Positions 41,971 through 50,624 of a DNA stretch of 64,000 bases are shown here, one piece after another. Each line of letters starts with the position of its first letter. Position 1 is the first letter of the stretch. The notes under the pieces were generated by a model. It searched no databases and was not told where the DNA came from. It saw only the letters and a list, made by a program, of their open reading frames with translations. The DNA comes from Agromyces aurantiacus (GTDB taxonomy: Bacteria; Actinomycetota; Actinomycetes; Actinomycetales; Microbacteriaceae), in the NCBI RefSeq assembly GCF_016907355.1, contig NZ_JAFBBW010000001.1, positions 1,488,001 through 1,552,000 of the forward strand, given 5' to 3'. The translations under genes were made by a program, and so were the position numbers.

Positions 41971-42585
41971 TCACGACATGCGGCGGGCGGCCACGTCCTG
42001 GTGCGCGAGGCGCCGCAACGCGAGGATGACGGGCTCGTAGAGCGCGGTGCCGAGCACGGTGTACTCGACCGCCGCGCGTGGCTCGTCGGGCAGGTGCCCG
42101 AGGTCGTAGGCGGCGAGCGCGTGGAGCTGCCGGCCGTACGCGATCAGGCGGTCCCGGCTGATCGGCATGCCCGCGTCCTCGGCGGCCGCGAGCGCGGTCT
42201 CGAGCTGGGCGACCGCGGCGAACCGTGGGTCGTAGACCTGGCCGAGCGCCTCGAGCGCCGCGCGCGCGTGGGGGTACGGGTCGGGGGCGTCGGCGGGTGC
42301 GGGCGCGGTCTGCGGGGGCAGCGCGCTCACCGCGCGCCCGAGCGTGGCGTACAGGTCGTCGCCCGGCTCGTCGACGAGGTCGAGGATGGTGCGCGCCTGC
42401 TGGACGCTGAGCCCGACGGGACCCGTGAGCGCGCGGATGAGGCGCAGCCGGCGCAGGTGGGTGTCGTCGTAGGTCGCCTGCGTGGCGGAGGTCGCGGCGC
42501 CGGCGTGGAGCAGGCCCTCGCGGAGGTAGAACTTCACGGTCGCCACGGGCAGGCCGGCCGCAGCGGCGAGGGCGGAGATGCGCAT
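41971..42585 (-). CDS. MerR-family transcriptional regulator
   Basis: A 204-residue regulator. The N-terminal winged HTH reads MRISALAAAAGLPVATVKFYLREGLLHAG (in parts), with the usual second helix pair and a linker helix near residue 75. The C-terminal 120 residues are helical with conserved DRLIAYGRQL; no metal-binding Cys is present, so it probably senses an organic ligand or redox state indirectly. ATG 42585 is chosen because AAGGGG lies five bases upstream; an in-frame ATG at 42600 falls in the operator repeat. Divergent from the small membrane protein at 42678. Confidence 0.82.
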   Translation of the reverse strand: MRISALAAAAGLPVATVKFYLREGLLHAGAATSATQATYDDTHLRRLRLIRALTGPVGLSVQQARTILDLVDEPGDDLYATLGRAVSALPPQTAPAPADAPDPYPHARAALEALGQVYDPRFAAVAQLETALAAAEDAGMPISRDRLIAYGRQLHALAAYDLGHLPDEPRAAVEYTVLGTALYEPVILALRRLAHQDVAARRMS

Positions 42586-42599
42586 GTGGACCCCTTGCA

Positions 42600-42643
42600 T
42601 TGGATAGTCACGCTCTCTAATATTGGAGAGTCAAACTATCCAA
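42600..42643. promoter_or_regulatory. MerR-type operator/promoter region
   Basis: TTGGATAGT (42600-42608) and ACTATCCAA (42635-42643) form a 9-bp inverted repeat; CTCTC/GAGAG lies inside it. On the minus strand TTGACT and GACTAT are separated by 19 bp, the long spacer typical of MerR-controlled promoters. Confidence 0.6.
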
Positions 42644-42677
42644 TCATGACGTCTCCATCGAGCGAAAGGCCCGCGAC

Positions 42678-43097
42678 ATGCCGTCCGCCATCGACCTCAT
42701 CCTCATCGGTTCCCTGCTGCTCGCGCTCATCACGGTCGAGAGCGGCGGATGGTTCCTCACCCGCGTCGTGCGCGGGTTCGCGCCGGCCAACGCCCTGCAG
42801 CAGGCGTTCTTCCGCGCCGGCCACGCCCATGCCGCAGTCCTGATCGTGCTGTCGGTCGCGATCCTCGCCGTGATCCCGTACTCGGCGCTCGACGGCGGAT
42901 GGCTCTGGGTCGCACGCCTCGGCGCGCCCGTCGCCGCGATCCTCATGCCCGCGGGCTTCTTCCTCTCGGTCCTCGGCCGCGACCCCGCGCGCCCGAATCG
43001 GCTGCTCGCGCTGCTGTGGATCGGTGCGGCGTCGCTCGCGGCCGGGCTCGCGACCTCCGGCGTCGGCCTCATCGCGGGCGGCGCCGCGGCGCTCTGA
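42678..43097 (+). CDS. Small four-TM membrane protein, unknown function
   Basis: A 139-residue hydrophobic protein with four predicted spans. Recognisable points are an N-terminal LILIGSLLLALITVESGGWFL, then QQAFFRAGHAHAAVLIVLSV with a paired His in or near TM2, and a Gly/Ala-rich C-terminus. The GHAHA motif could bind heme or metal, but I cannot assign a family with confidence. It is divergent from a MerR-type regulator across an inverted repeat and is therefore its probable target. AAAGG precedes the ATG. Confidence 0.6.
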   Translation: MPSAIDLILIGSLLLALITVESGGWFLTRVVRGFAPANALQQAFFRAGHAHAAVLIVLSVAILAVIPYSALDGGWLWVARLGAPVAAILMPAGFFLSVLGRDPARPNRLLALLWIGAASLAAGLATSGVGLIAGGAAAL

Positions 43098-43187
43098 CGG
43101 GAAGGGCGGCGCGTGCTCGCCACGACGTCGCCCGGCGACGATGACGCTGGTCAACGCGTACATCCGGGCCGACGTAGACTGGAACGC

Positions 43188-44720
43188 GTGAATTCCGAGG
43201 AAACCGTCGACGTCGTCCTGATCGGCGGGGGCATCATGAGCGCGACGCTCGGCTCCCTGATCTCGCGACTCCAGCCCGACTGGAGCATCCGCGTCTACGA
43301 GCGACTCGGCCGCGCGGCGCAGGAGTCCTCGAACCCCTGGAACAACGCGGGCACGGGCCACGCCGCGCTCTGCGAGCTGAACTACATGCCCGAGGCGCCC
43401 GACGGCAGCGTGAGCGCGGCCAAGGCCGTGTCGATCAACGAGCAGTTCCAGGTCAGCCGGCAGTACTGGGCGCACCTCGTCGAATCGGGCGCCATCGCCG
43501 ACCCGAAGCAGTTCATCAACTCCACGCCGCACATGACGTTCGTGAGCGGGGCGGCCAACGTCGAGTACCTCCGCAAGCGCTACGCCGCACTCCAGGACCA
43601 GCCGCTGTTCGCCGGCATGGAGTACACCGAGGACCACGACACCCTCGCCGAGTGGACGCCCCTCATGGCCAAGAAGCGCAACCGGCGGCAGAAGATCGCC
43701 GCGACGCGGGCCGCGTCGGGCACCGACGTCGACTTCGGCGCCCTCACCTCGCTGCTGTTGCGCGACATCGAGCAGCGCGGCGCCGAGATCCACATGAACC
43801 ACCAGGTCACCTGGCTCAAGCGCCAGAAGGACGGCACGTGGCGTCTGCGCGTGCGCCACACCGTCGGCGGAACGCCGAAGACCGTGCGCGCGCGGTTCGT
43901 GTTCGTCGGCGCCGGCGGCGGCGCCCTCGCGCTGCTGCAGCACTCCGGCATCCCCGAGATCAAGGGATTCGGCGGCTTCCCGATCTCCGGCCAGTTCCTC
44001 CGCACGACCAACCCGAAGGTCGTCGCGCAGCACCACGCGAAGGTCTACGGCAAGGCTGCGGTCGGCGCCCCGCCGATGTCGGTGCCGCACCTCGACACTC
44101 GCGTCGTCGACGGCGAGACCTCGCTGCTCTTCGGGCCCTACGCGGGCTTCACGCCGAACTTCCTCAAGAGCAGTACCTGGTTCGACCTGCCGTTCTCGAT
44201 CCGGCCGCACAACATCGTGCCCATGCTGCAGGTCGCGTTCAAGAACTTCGACCTCGTGAAGTACCTCGTCTCCGAGCTGCTCGCCGGGCGCGACAAGAAG
44301 ATGAAGGCGCTGCGCGCCTTCATGCCGACCGCGAAGAGCGAGGACTGGGAGCTCATCACCGCGGGCCAGCGCGTCCAGGTCATGAAGAAGGACCCGAAGC
44401 AGGGCGGCGTGCTCCAGTTCGGGACCGAGGTCATCGCCGGGGCGGATGGCACCATCGCCGGCCTGCTCGGCGCCTCGCCCGGCGCCTCGACGGCCGTGCC
44501 GATCATGCTCGAGGTGCTCCAGCGCTGCTTCCCCGACCGCATCGCCGAGTGGGAGCCGAGCCTGCGCGAGATGATCCCCTCGTACGGCACGACGCTCTCG
44601 AACGATCCCGCCGAGGCCGCCGCGTCGCTCGCGCGGACCGCCGCCGTCCTCCAGCTCCAGGGCGAGCCCCGGGCCGTCGAGTCGGCTGCGCCCGAGAAGG
44701 TGCCGGCGCTCGCATCCTGA
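43188..44720 (+). CDS. mqo: Malate:quinone oxidoreductase
   Basis: A 510-residue FAD enzyme. The N-terminus [15 protein letters not shown] is the FAD site; [29 protein letters not shown] is the family signature (read in parts); the C-terminal [24 protein letters not shown] is also characteristic. It oxidises malate to oxaloacetate and passes electrons to menaquinone at the membrane, as the main malate enzyme in many actinobacteria. GTG 43188 has TAGACT seven bases upstream, suggesting a leaderless mRNA. A hairpin follows the stop. Confidence 0.95.
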   Translation: MNSEETVDVVLIGGGIMSATLGSLISRLQPDWSIRVYERLGRAAQESSNPWNNAGTGHAALCELNYMPEAPDGSVSAAKAVSINEQFQVSRQYWAHLVESGAIADPKQFINSTPHMTFVSGAANVEYLRKRYAALQDQPLFAGMEYTEDHDTLAEWTPLMAKKRNRRQKIAATRAASGTDVDFGALTSLLLRDIEQRGAEIHMNHQVTWLKRQKDGTWRLRVRHTVGGTPKTVRARFVFVGAGGGALALLQHSGIPEIKGFGGFPISGQFLRTTNPKVVAQHHAKVYGKAAVGAPPMSVPHLDTRVVDGETSLLFGPYAGFTPNFLKSSTWFDLPFSIRPHNIVPMLQVAFKNFDLVKYLVSELLAGRDKKMKALRAFMPTAKSEDWELITAGQRVQVMKKDPKQGGVLQFGTEVIAGADGTIAGLLGASPGASTAVPIMLEVLQRCFPDRIAEWEPSLREMIPSYGTTLSNDPAEAAASLARTAAVLQLQGEPRAVESAAPEKVPALAS

Positions 44721-44743
44721 GGCGATCGGCCGATCGACACACG

Positions 44744-44762
44744 TCGACCCGTCGCGGGTCGA
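44744..44762 (+). terminator. Hairpin after mqo
   Basis: TCGACCCG-TCG-CGGGTCGA (44744-44762) is a perfect 8-bp stem, preceded by the palindrome CGATCGGCCGATCG a few bases after the mqo stop codon. Confidence 0.55.
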
Positions 44763-44773
44763 GGCATCGGCTC

Positions 44774-44803
44774 TTCACAGACGGCATGATCGTCTGCTAT
44801 CGT
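44774..44803 (+). promoter_or_regulatory. Promoter of the ABC-F leader
   Basis: TTCACA (44774-44779), 18 bp, TATCGT (44798-44803). The expected start near 44810 gives a leader of about 260 nt before the ABC-F ATG. Confidence 0.5.
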
Positions 44804-44818
44804 CGACCCCGCTATGAA

Positions 44819-44884
44819 GTGAGCACATCCCATCGTCCCGCGCCCGAGGCGCCGTTGACATCCGGGGTGTGCACCTTCCACTGA
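44819..44884 (+). CDS. Candidate leader peptide (21 aa) upstream of ABC-F gene
   Basis: GTG 44819 begins a 21-codon frame (MSTSHRPAPEAPLTSGVCTFH) close to the predicted transcript start; the same frame extends upstream to ATG 44786 (32 codons). The stop codon lies in a hairpin, CACTG/CAGTG (44879-44883, 44891-44895), which excludes a second hairpin, GCGA/TCGC (44887-44890, 44897-44900). The layout fits ribosome-stalling attenuation used by antibiotic-resistance ABC-F genes. The frame itself has no proof of translation, and its ribosome site is weak. Confidence 0.35.
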   Translation: MSTSHRPAPEAPLTSGVCTFH

Positions 44885-45068
44885 TCGCGACAGTGTTCGC
44901 GTGCACTCCGACGACGGCAGACGCCCGGCGGGATCCACCATCCGCTCCCGGGCCGTCGCCGCCGTCTCCCATGCCGCGGCCGCCGGTTCGGCGCGTCGTC
45001 CACGCCCGCAGCGATGCGGGGTACGCGGCGACGGCCCGGGAGCACTCTCGCGAAGGGGATCCACCCTC

Positions 45069-46832
45069 ATGCCAGTCATCTCCACGACCTCATCCCACCT
45101 CCGCATCGACGGGCTGTCCATCGCGTTCGGCGATCGGCGCGTGCTCTCCGACCTCGGCTTCACGGTGTCGCCGGGCCAGCGGCTCGGCCTCATCGGCGAG
45201 AACGGCGCAGGCAAGTCCACGCTGCTCCGCCTGCTCGCGGCGGCCCACCCGGGTCGCGCCGGCGACGATCCGCTGCCCGGCGCCGTGGTGTCGGGCCGCA
45301 TCGCGCGGCCGATGCGCACGGGCATCCTGCTCCAGGAACTACCGTTCGCTCCTGACGAGCACGTCGACGACGTGCTCGAGGCCGCCGTCGCCGACGTGCG
45401 GGCGATCGAGCTCGAACTCGACGCGGCCGCCCGCGCCCTCGGCGCCGTCGGCATCGACGAGGCGGCCGCCGAGTCCAGGTACACCGCGGCGCTCGAGTCG
45501 GCCGAGCGTGCCGACGTGTGGTCGATCGACCATCGGCGCGACGAACTGCTCGGCGGGCTCGGCCTCGCGGGCCTCGGCCGGGATCGCCGCATCGGCGAGC
45601 TCTCCGGCGGCCAGCGGAGCAGGTTCGCGTTGGCCGCGCTCCTCCTGTCCTCGCCGGACGCGCTGCTCCTGGACGAGCCGACGAACCACCTCGACGACGA
45701 CGCCGCGGCGTACCTCGAGGATCGCCTGCGCGCCTGGCGCGGGCCCGTGGTGTTCGCCAGCCACGACCGCGAGTTCCTCGACCGGGTCGCGACCGGACTC
45801 CTCGACCTCGACCCGGGCCGAGCGGGTGCGACCGCGCTCGCGCGGTCGAGGGAGGGTCGGCTCACGGGCCAGGGCGCGCGCGAGGCCGTGCTCGCGGCAT
45901 CCGTCGGCACCGTCTTCGGCGGCTCGTTCAGCGACTACCTCGCCGTTCGCGTCGACGAACGCGAGCGCTGGCAGCGCACGTACGAGGATGAGCAGGCGGA
46001 GCTCCGGCGGCTGCGCCTCGCGGTCGCCGAGACCGCACGCACGGTCGCCCACGGCCGGCCGCCGACCGACAACGACAAGTTCCTGAAGCACTTCAAGCGC
46101 GAGAACGTCGAGCAGGCGGTCTCCCGTCGCGTCCGCAACGCCGAGCTGCGCCTCGACGAGCTGGAGCGGACGCAGGTGGCCAGGCCTCCCGCGCCGCTGT
46201 CGTTCGCGGGCATCCCCGCGGGCTCGCACGTGCTCGACCATGAGGAGGGCGCGCTGCTGCGGCTCGCCGACGTGGCGGTCGACGGCCGGCTCGGACTCGC
46301 GCAGCTGCGGATCGGACCGGCCACGCGCCTGCTCGTCACCGGGGCCAACGGCGCGGGCAAGTCGACGCTCCTGGCCCTCCTCGCGGGGCGGCTGGAGCCC
46401 GACCGCGGCGAGGTGCACCGGCGTCGCGGCCTGCGCGTGGGCCTGCTCGAACAGGACGTGCGCTTCGCCGACCCGGATGCCGCGCCGCGCGCGCTCTACG
46501 AGCGGGTGCTGGGGGAGCGGCGTGCCGAGCGCGTGCCGCTCGCCGACCTCGGCCTGATCGCCGCACGCGATCTCGACCGCCCAGTCGGCCGGCTGTCGGT
46601 CGGTCAGCAACGGCGGCTCGCGCTGGCGCTCGTGATCGCAGCTCCGCCGCACGTGTTCCTGCTCGACGAGCCGACCAACCACCTCTCGCTCGCGCTCGCG
46701 GGCGAACTCGAGGAGGCGCTCGGCGGGTATCCGGGCGCGGTCGTGATCGCAAGCCACGACCGCTGGCTGCGGCGCAGGTGGGATGGCGAGACCCTCGCGC
46801 TCGACGCCGTCCCGTCGGCGGTCCCGGTGTAG
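45069..46832 (+). CDS. ABC-F family ATPase (ribosome protection type)
   Basis: A 587-residue protein with two ABC cassettes and no membrane segment. Cassette 1 has Walker A GENGAGKST, signature LSGGQRSR and Walker B LLLDEPTNHLDD; cassette 2 has GANGAGKST, LSVGQQRR and LLDEPTNHLS. The inter-cassette linker is Arg-rich and long (about 280-380), as in ABC-F proteins that displace drugs from the ribosomal peptidyl transferase centre. Antibiotic resistance (macrolide, lincosamide or pleuromutilin) is plausible, a housekeeping role is possible. ATG 45069 follows AAGGGG by about 10 nt. A long leader with a short ORF lies upstream. Confidence 0.85.
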   Translation: MPVISTTSSHLRIDGLSIAFGDRRVLSDLGFTVSPGQRLGLIGENGAGKSTLLRLLAAAHPGRAGDDPLPGAVVSGRIARPMRTGILLQELPFAPDEHVDDVLEAAVADVRAIELELDAAARALGAVGIDEAAAESRYTAALESAERADVWSIDHRRDELLGGLGLAGLGRDRRIGELSGGQRSRFALAALLLSSPDALLLDEPTNHLDDDAAAYLEDRLRAWRGPVVFASHDREFLDRVATGLLDLDPGRAGATALARSREGRLTGQGAREAVLAASVGTVFGGSFSDYLAVRVDERERWQRTYEDEQAELRRLRLAVAETARTVAHGRPPTDNDKFLKHFKRENVEQAVSRRVRNAELRLDELERTQVARPPAPLSFAGIPAGSHVLDHEEGALLRLADVAVDGRLGLAQLRIGPATRLLVTGANGAGKSTLLALLAGRLEPDRGEVHRRRGLRVGLLEQDVRFADPDAAPRALYERVLGERRAERVPLADLGLIAARDLDRPVGRLSVGQQRRLALALVIAAPPHVFLLDEPTNHLSLALAGELEEALGGYPGAVVIASHDRWLRRRWDGETLALDAVPSAVPV

Positions 46833-46837
46833 CGCGC

Positions 46838-46878
46838 GGCAGTCGGCAGTCGGCAGTCGGCAGTCGGCAGTCGGCAGC
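46838..46878. repeat. GGCAGTC heptanucleotide tandem repeat
   Basis: Five perfect copies of GGCAGTC and part of a sixth follow the ABC-F stop codon by six bases. A 7-bp unit is not a codon multiple and is prone to slippage, so copy number may vary among strains. Confidence 0.9.
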
Positions 46879-46946
46879 GGCGGGCCGCGGGGCGGGGCGA
46901 GGCTCCCGCGCCGCGGCGCCGCTGCGCTCGGCGGACTTGTGCCGCA

Positions 46947-46964
46947 TTCGAACATGTGTTCGAA
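46947..46964 (+). promoter_or_regulatory. LexA (SOS) box over the radical SAM promoter
   Basis: TTCGAACATGTGTTCGAA contains TCGAAC-N4-GTTCGA, the actinobacterial LexA box. TTGTGC (46937-46942) and TCGAAT (46960-46965), 17 bp apart, form the promoter, with GTG 46972 six bases further on, so LexA would cover the spacer and -10. Confidence 0.75.
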
Positions 46965-46971
46965 TGATGGG

Positions 46972-48108
46972 GTGCGATGGAACGGCCAGGAACTCGATGC
47001 CGAGCAGCCCGACGCCCTCCCCGGGCTCGCGCGACTGAACAACCTGGTGCGATCGGTGCAGACGCCGGAGTTCGCCGGCGTGACCTTCCACGAGGTGCTC
47101 GCGAAGTCGGCCCTCAACAAGGTGCCGGGCCAGTCCTACGTCCCCTTCGGCTGGACGATCAATCCGTATCGGGGCTGCACGCATGCATGTGCCTATTGCT
47201 TCGCCCGGCCCACGCACGCCTACCTCGACCTCGATGCGGGCGACGACTTCGATCGGCAGATCATCGTGAAGGTGAACGTCTCCGACGTGCTGCGGCGCGA
47301 GCTCGCCCGGCCCGCGTGGCGTCACGAACCGGTCGCGCTCGGCACGAACACCGATCCCTACCAGCGCGCCGAGGGTCGTTACGGGCTCATGCCGGGAATC
47401 ATCGAGGCGCTCGCGGGCAGCGGCACCCCGTTCAGCGTGCTGACGAAGGGCACGCTCCTGCGTCGCGATCTGCCGCTGCTCGTCGCCGCGCGCGAGCACG
47501 TGCCGATCGACCTCGCGATGTCGATCGCGGTGTACGACGACGCGTTGCAGCACTCGATCGAACCGGGGACGCCGACCACTGCCGCACGTCTCGCGACCGT
47601 CACGGCGGTGCGCGATGCGGGCTTCGACTGCACGGTGTTCCTCATGCCGATCCTGCCGTACCTCACCGACACCCGCGCGCACCTCGACCACGCGCTCCGC
47701 AGCGCCGCGGAGGCCGGCGCCACGAGCGTGATCCACTCGGCACTGCACCTCAGGGGCGCGGTGAAGCCGTGGTTCTTCGAGTGGCTCGCGCGCGAGCATC
47801 CCGAGCTCCTCCCCAAGTACCGCGCGATGTACCCGGGGTCGAGCGCCTACGCCCCCGCGGAGTACCGGGAATGGCTGGCCGCCCGCATCCGACCGCTTAT
47901 CCGTGCGCACCGACTCGAGCGGGGCCGGGAGGATCCGGTGACCGGCGGCGTCCGGTCGGCGGCACTCGGCCGAGGTGGCCGGCCCGCCCCGGCACGAGCG
48001 CCGGGCGCGGCGAACGTCGGTGCCGCGGCCATCGTCGGTGCCGCGGCGATCGGGGCCGAACTCGGCGAGGTCGACCTCGGCGCAGCGGCACCGGCGATGC
48101 TGTTCTGA
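46972..48108 (+). CDS. Radical SAM protein, Rv2578c-like (SplB-related)
   Basis: A 378-residue radical SAM enzyme. The cluster motif is CTHACAYCFAR (C-x3-C-x2-C), preceded by the typical SALNKVPGQSYVPFGWTINPYRGC (read in parts). This family, Rv2578c-like in mycobacteria, is related to spore photoproduct lyase and may act on DNA or a nucleoside. GTG 46972 (VRWNGQ) is preferred to ATG 46954, because the latter lies inside the LexA box and family members begin at RWNG/RWDG. The C-terminal 60 residues are a Gly/Ala-rich tail. The LexA box supports a DNA-damage role. Confidence 0.82.
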   Translation: MRWNGQELDAEQPDALPGLARLNNLVRSVQTPEFAGVTFHEVLAKSALNKVPGQSYVPFGWTINPYRGCTHACAYCFARPTHAYLDLDAGDDFDRQIIVKVNVSDVLRRELARPAWRHEPVALGTNTDPYQRAEGRYGLMPGIIEALAGSGTPFSVLTKGTLLRRDLPLLVAAREHVPIDLAMSIAVYDDALQHSIEPGTPTTAARLATVTAVRDAGFDCTVFLMPILPYLTDTRAHLDHALRSAAEAGATSVIHSALHLRGAVKPWFFEWLAREHPELLPKYRAMYPGSSAYAPAEYREWLAARIRPLIRAHRLERGREDPVTGGVRSAALGRGGRPAPARAPGAANVGAAAIVGAAAIGAELGEVDLGAAAPAMLF

Positions 48109-48129
48109 CCGGGATCGCGCCGAGAGCGG

Positions 48130-48160
48130 TTGGTCCGGGCGCTCGGGGAACTGCGATAAT
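48130..48160 (+). promoter_or_regulatory. Promoter of the sensor-kinase operon
   Basis: TTGGTC (48130-48135), 19 bp, GATAAT (48155-48160) with TG two bases upstream of the -10 (extended -10). The kinase start is about 40 nt downstream. Confidence 0.5.
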
Positions 48161-48198
48161 CCGGCGAGGGCCGCGCGACGGCCGGGATGGGAGCGCAG

Positions 48199-49482
48199 AT
48201 GACCTTGGGACTGCCCGAGCACCTCGCGCGGGAATCCCTGAGTCGCGCCCTCGGAGGCGCGGGTCACTGGGCCGCGGCGGTGTGCCTCGGGGCGGCGCTC
48301 CTGCTCGCCGCCGTCTCCGCCGTGGCGGCCACCACGCCGATCGGCGCCGGACCCGAGCGCCAGCGCGCGGCGCTCACGGCGCTCGCGCTGCTCTCGGCCC
48401 AGGCCCTCCTGCTCTTCCTCGTCTCGCGCTCCGCCAGCGTGACGCTGACCGTCCTCGCCCTCGTGGCCGGCACCGGTGCGGTGTACGGGCTCACGGTGCT
48501 CCTGCTCATGTCCGGCGAGGTGGAGGACGTCGCAGACAACGCGCTCGTGGCACTCTCGCGGGCGGCGCTCGTGCTCATCGGCGGAGCCGGAGTGGGGTCG
48601 GGCATCGCGATCACCTGGGCCGTGCTGGGCTGGGGCCTCGGCGAAGCGGCCGCGTTCCTCGGCTCCGCCACGGCCGGCGCGGCCTGGTCACCCAGCGTGC
48701 CCGCGGCGGCCGTCCTCGGCATCGTCGTCGTGGCGCGCGTCCTCGACGCGGTGTCGCGCCGGGTGATCGACCGCCGCGAGACGGCCCTGCATCGCGCCAG
48801 CCAGCAGACCCGCGAGCTCACGATCCGCCACGACTACGAGGTGCGCGCGATCGCCCGGCTGCACGACACCGCGCTCAACCACCTCGTGGCGATCGCGACG
48901 GCCGGGTCCGGCCCGGTCGAAGAACGGTTGCGGGCCGCCATCCGCCACGATCTCTCCCTCATCGTCGGACGGGACTGGGCCGGCGACCATGCGGAGACGA
49001 CTGCGGCGGGCACGTCCGGCGCCGCCGGCGCGGACGTCGGGCGGTCCGACGCGACCTGGACGGAGGGCGGGGGCACCACGGTCCTCCTCGACGCGCCGAC
49101 GCCGCTCGCCGACGCGCTCGCCATCGCGGGCGAGGCGGGAGTCGCCGTGCGGGTGGCGGGTTCGCCCGACGCGCTGCGGGCGCTCGGCCCGCGCCGGCGC
49201 GAGGCGCTCGAGGCCGCGGTGGCCCAGTGCCTGGTGAACATCGCCCGGCACGCCGGAGTCGACGAGGCGGAGCTCGCGGTCGGGGCCGGCGACGGCGCGG
49301 TCACCGTGGTCGTGATCGACAGCGGCACCGGCTTCGACCTCGACGCGGTGCCCGACGACCGCATCGGGCTGCGGACCTCGATCCGCGGGCGCATCGAGCA
49401 GGAGGGCGGCACGGCGCGCATCTGGTCGCGGCCCGGCGTGGGGACCACGGTGCTGCTCTCCGTTCCCGAGGGCGGCGCATGA
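48199..49482 (+). CDS. Sensor histidine kinase (HisKA_3-like, LHDT motif)
   Basis: A 427-residue membrane kinase. Residues 20-190 hold about five hydrophobic spans; then a linker and the H-box AIARLHDTALNHL, whose His is the predicted phosphorylation site. The HATPase_c domain has an N-box (CLVNIARHAGV), G1 VIDSGTGFD and a G2-like GGTARIWSRPGVGTTVLLSVP near the end. It belongs to the NarX/DesK type, which pairs with LuxR-type regulators; one lies at 50611. ATG 48199 is preferred (GGGAG five bases upstream) over ATG 48187. ATGA overlap with the next gene. Confidence 0.78.
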   Translation: MTLGLPEHLARESLSRALGGAGHWAAAVCLGAALLLAAVSAVAATTPIGAGPERQRAALTALALLSAQALLLFLVSRSASVTLTVLALVAGTGAVYGLTVLLLMSGEVEDVADNALVALSRAALVLIGGAGVGSGIAITWAVLGWGLGEAAAFLGSATAGAAWSPSVPAAAVLGIVVVARVLDAVSRRVIDRRETALHRASQQTRELTIRHDYEVRAIARLHDTALNHLVAIATAGSGPVEERLRAAIRHDLSLIVGRDWAGDHAETTAAGTSGAAGADVGRSDATWTEGGGTTVLLDAPTPLADALAIAGEAGVAVRVAGSPDALRALGPRRREALEAAVAQCLVNIARHAGVDEAELAVGAGDGAVTVVVIDSGTGFDLDAVPDDRIGLRTSIRGRIEQEGGTARIWSRPGVGTTVLLSVPEGGA

Positions 49483-50624
49483 GCGGGGGGATGCGGCTGA
49501 CCCAGCAGGAGGTCGATCCGATCGGCGGCCTCGCCGCCGCGCCGATGGTCGTCGTGGGCTCGGCGCTCGCGGTCGTCGTCGCCGTCGGCGTGACCGCTGC
49601 CCAGTGGGCCGAGGTGAGCGCGCCCGTCGTCGCGATCGTCGCGGTGATGCTCGTCGTCGCGGCCGGCGTGGTGGCCTCCGTGTCGACCCTGCCCCGTCGC
49701 GCCCCGTTCACGGTCGACCGGCTGTGGCTGACGGTCAGCCTCGCCGTGGCGGCGGCGATCGCCGAGTACATCGCGACGGTCGGTGCGCCCGGGGGCGCAG
49801 GCTACGACCACTTCGGCCCCATCGTCGTCGGTGCGCTGGTCCTCGCGGTGGCCCCGTACTCCACCTGGGTCTCGCTGCTCGTCGCCGGCGGCATCGCCGC
49901 GGCCATCCTGACCATCCTCCAGATCGGCTCGACGGGCGCCTCGCTCCCGCGCGTCGTCGCCGTCTCGATCGTGATCCTCGACGCCGTGACGGTGCTCGCG
50001 TTCACGGCGGCCGCCGCGGGCTACTCGGCGTCGATCGTGCGCGAGACGCTCGCGTGGCAGCGCCAGGCCAACGCGGCCGCGCTCGAGCGCGACGCCGGGA
50101 TCCGGACCGGCATCGCGCGGTCGGTGCAGCAGAGCCGCGTGTCGGTGCTCGGCCGGGAGGTCCTGCCGTTCCTCGCCCACGTCATGACGGCGGACCGGAT
50201 CACCGTCGCCGATGCCGATCGGGCGCGCGTGCTCGCCGAGGCACTGCGCCGGGCGCTGAAGGCCGGCCTCGAGTCGACCTGGCTCGACGACCTGGCGGCG
50301 TCCGTCGCCGCGACGCGCGACGTGTCCGTCTCGGTGCACGACCCGGGCGGCATCGCCGGCCGCCTCCGGAGCGACCAGCGGCCCGCGCTGACGGCGCTCC
50401 TGTCGTGGCTCACCACGGGCGATCGGGCTCGTGCCGTCCGGATGTCGGTCGACGCCGACGGCTCCGGCGGCGTCATCGTGCTCGACGCCGAGCCGGGCAC
50501 GGCGCCGCCCGCGCGGCGCGAGGTCGAGCGCTTCCTGGCGGTGGCGCGGAGCGTCGGCCTGCGCGGCGACGTCGTGATCACGCGAGAGAATGTGCAGGTG
50601 GAGTTCCGCTATGACCTCGGATGA
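49479..50624 (+). CDS. Membrane protein, kinase-associated, without catalytic motifs
   Basis: A 381-residue protein with about six N-terminal hydrophobic segments (about 20-190) and a cytosolic C-terminal half of helices and strands. The region after TM6 (SRVSVLGREVLPFLAHVM, then ADADRARVLAEALRRALKAGL) resembles a dimerisation and ATPase-like fold, but no H-box, N-box or G-box is present, so it cannot be an active kinase. It is between the sensor kinase and its response regulator, overlapping both, so it is most likely a partner or ligand-sensing subunit. No family name is certain. Confidence 0.6.
   Translation: MSGGMRLTQQEVDPIGGLAAAPMVVVGSALAVVVAVGVTAAQWAEVSAPVVAIVAVMLVVAAGVVASVSTLPRRAPFTVDRLWLTVSLAVAAAIAEYIATVGAPGGAGYDHFGPIVVGALVLAVAPYSTWVSLLVAGGIAAAILTILQIGSTGASLPRVVAVSIVILDAVTVLAFTAAAAGYSASIVRETLAWQRQANAAALERDAGIRTGIARSVQQSRVSVLGREVLPFLAHVMTADRITVADADRARVLAEALRRALKAGLESTWLDDLAASVAATRDVSVSVHDPGGIAGRLRSDQRPALTALLSWLTTGDRARAVRMSVDADGSGGVIVLDAEPGTAPPARREVERFLAVARSVGLRGDVVITRENVQVEFRYDLG

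Noticed and set aside
44774..44803. WhiB7-type promoter for the ABC-F gene
   Set aside because: WhiB7 promoters have a short AT-rich stretch directly upstream of the -35; the sequence here is not AT-rich.
46954..46971. ATG 46954 as start of the radical SAM protein
   Set aside because: It falls inside the LexA box and between the -35 and -10, while family members begin at the RWNG motif coded from 46972.
46977..49478. Upstream extension of the 49479-50624 frame
   Set aside because: The extension is an out-of-phase shadow of the radical SAM and kinase genes; the real protein begins at the ATGA overlap at 49479.
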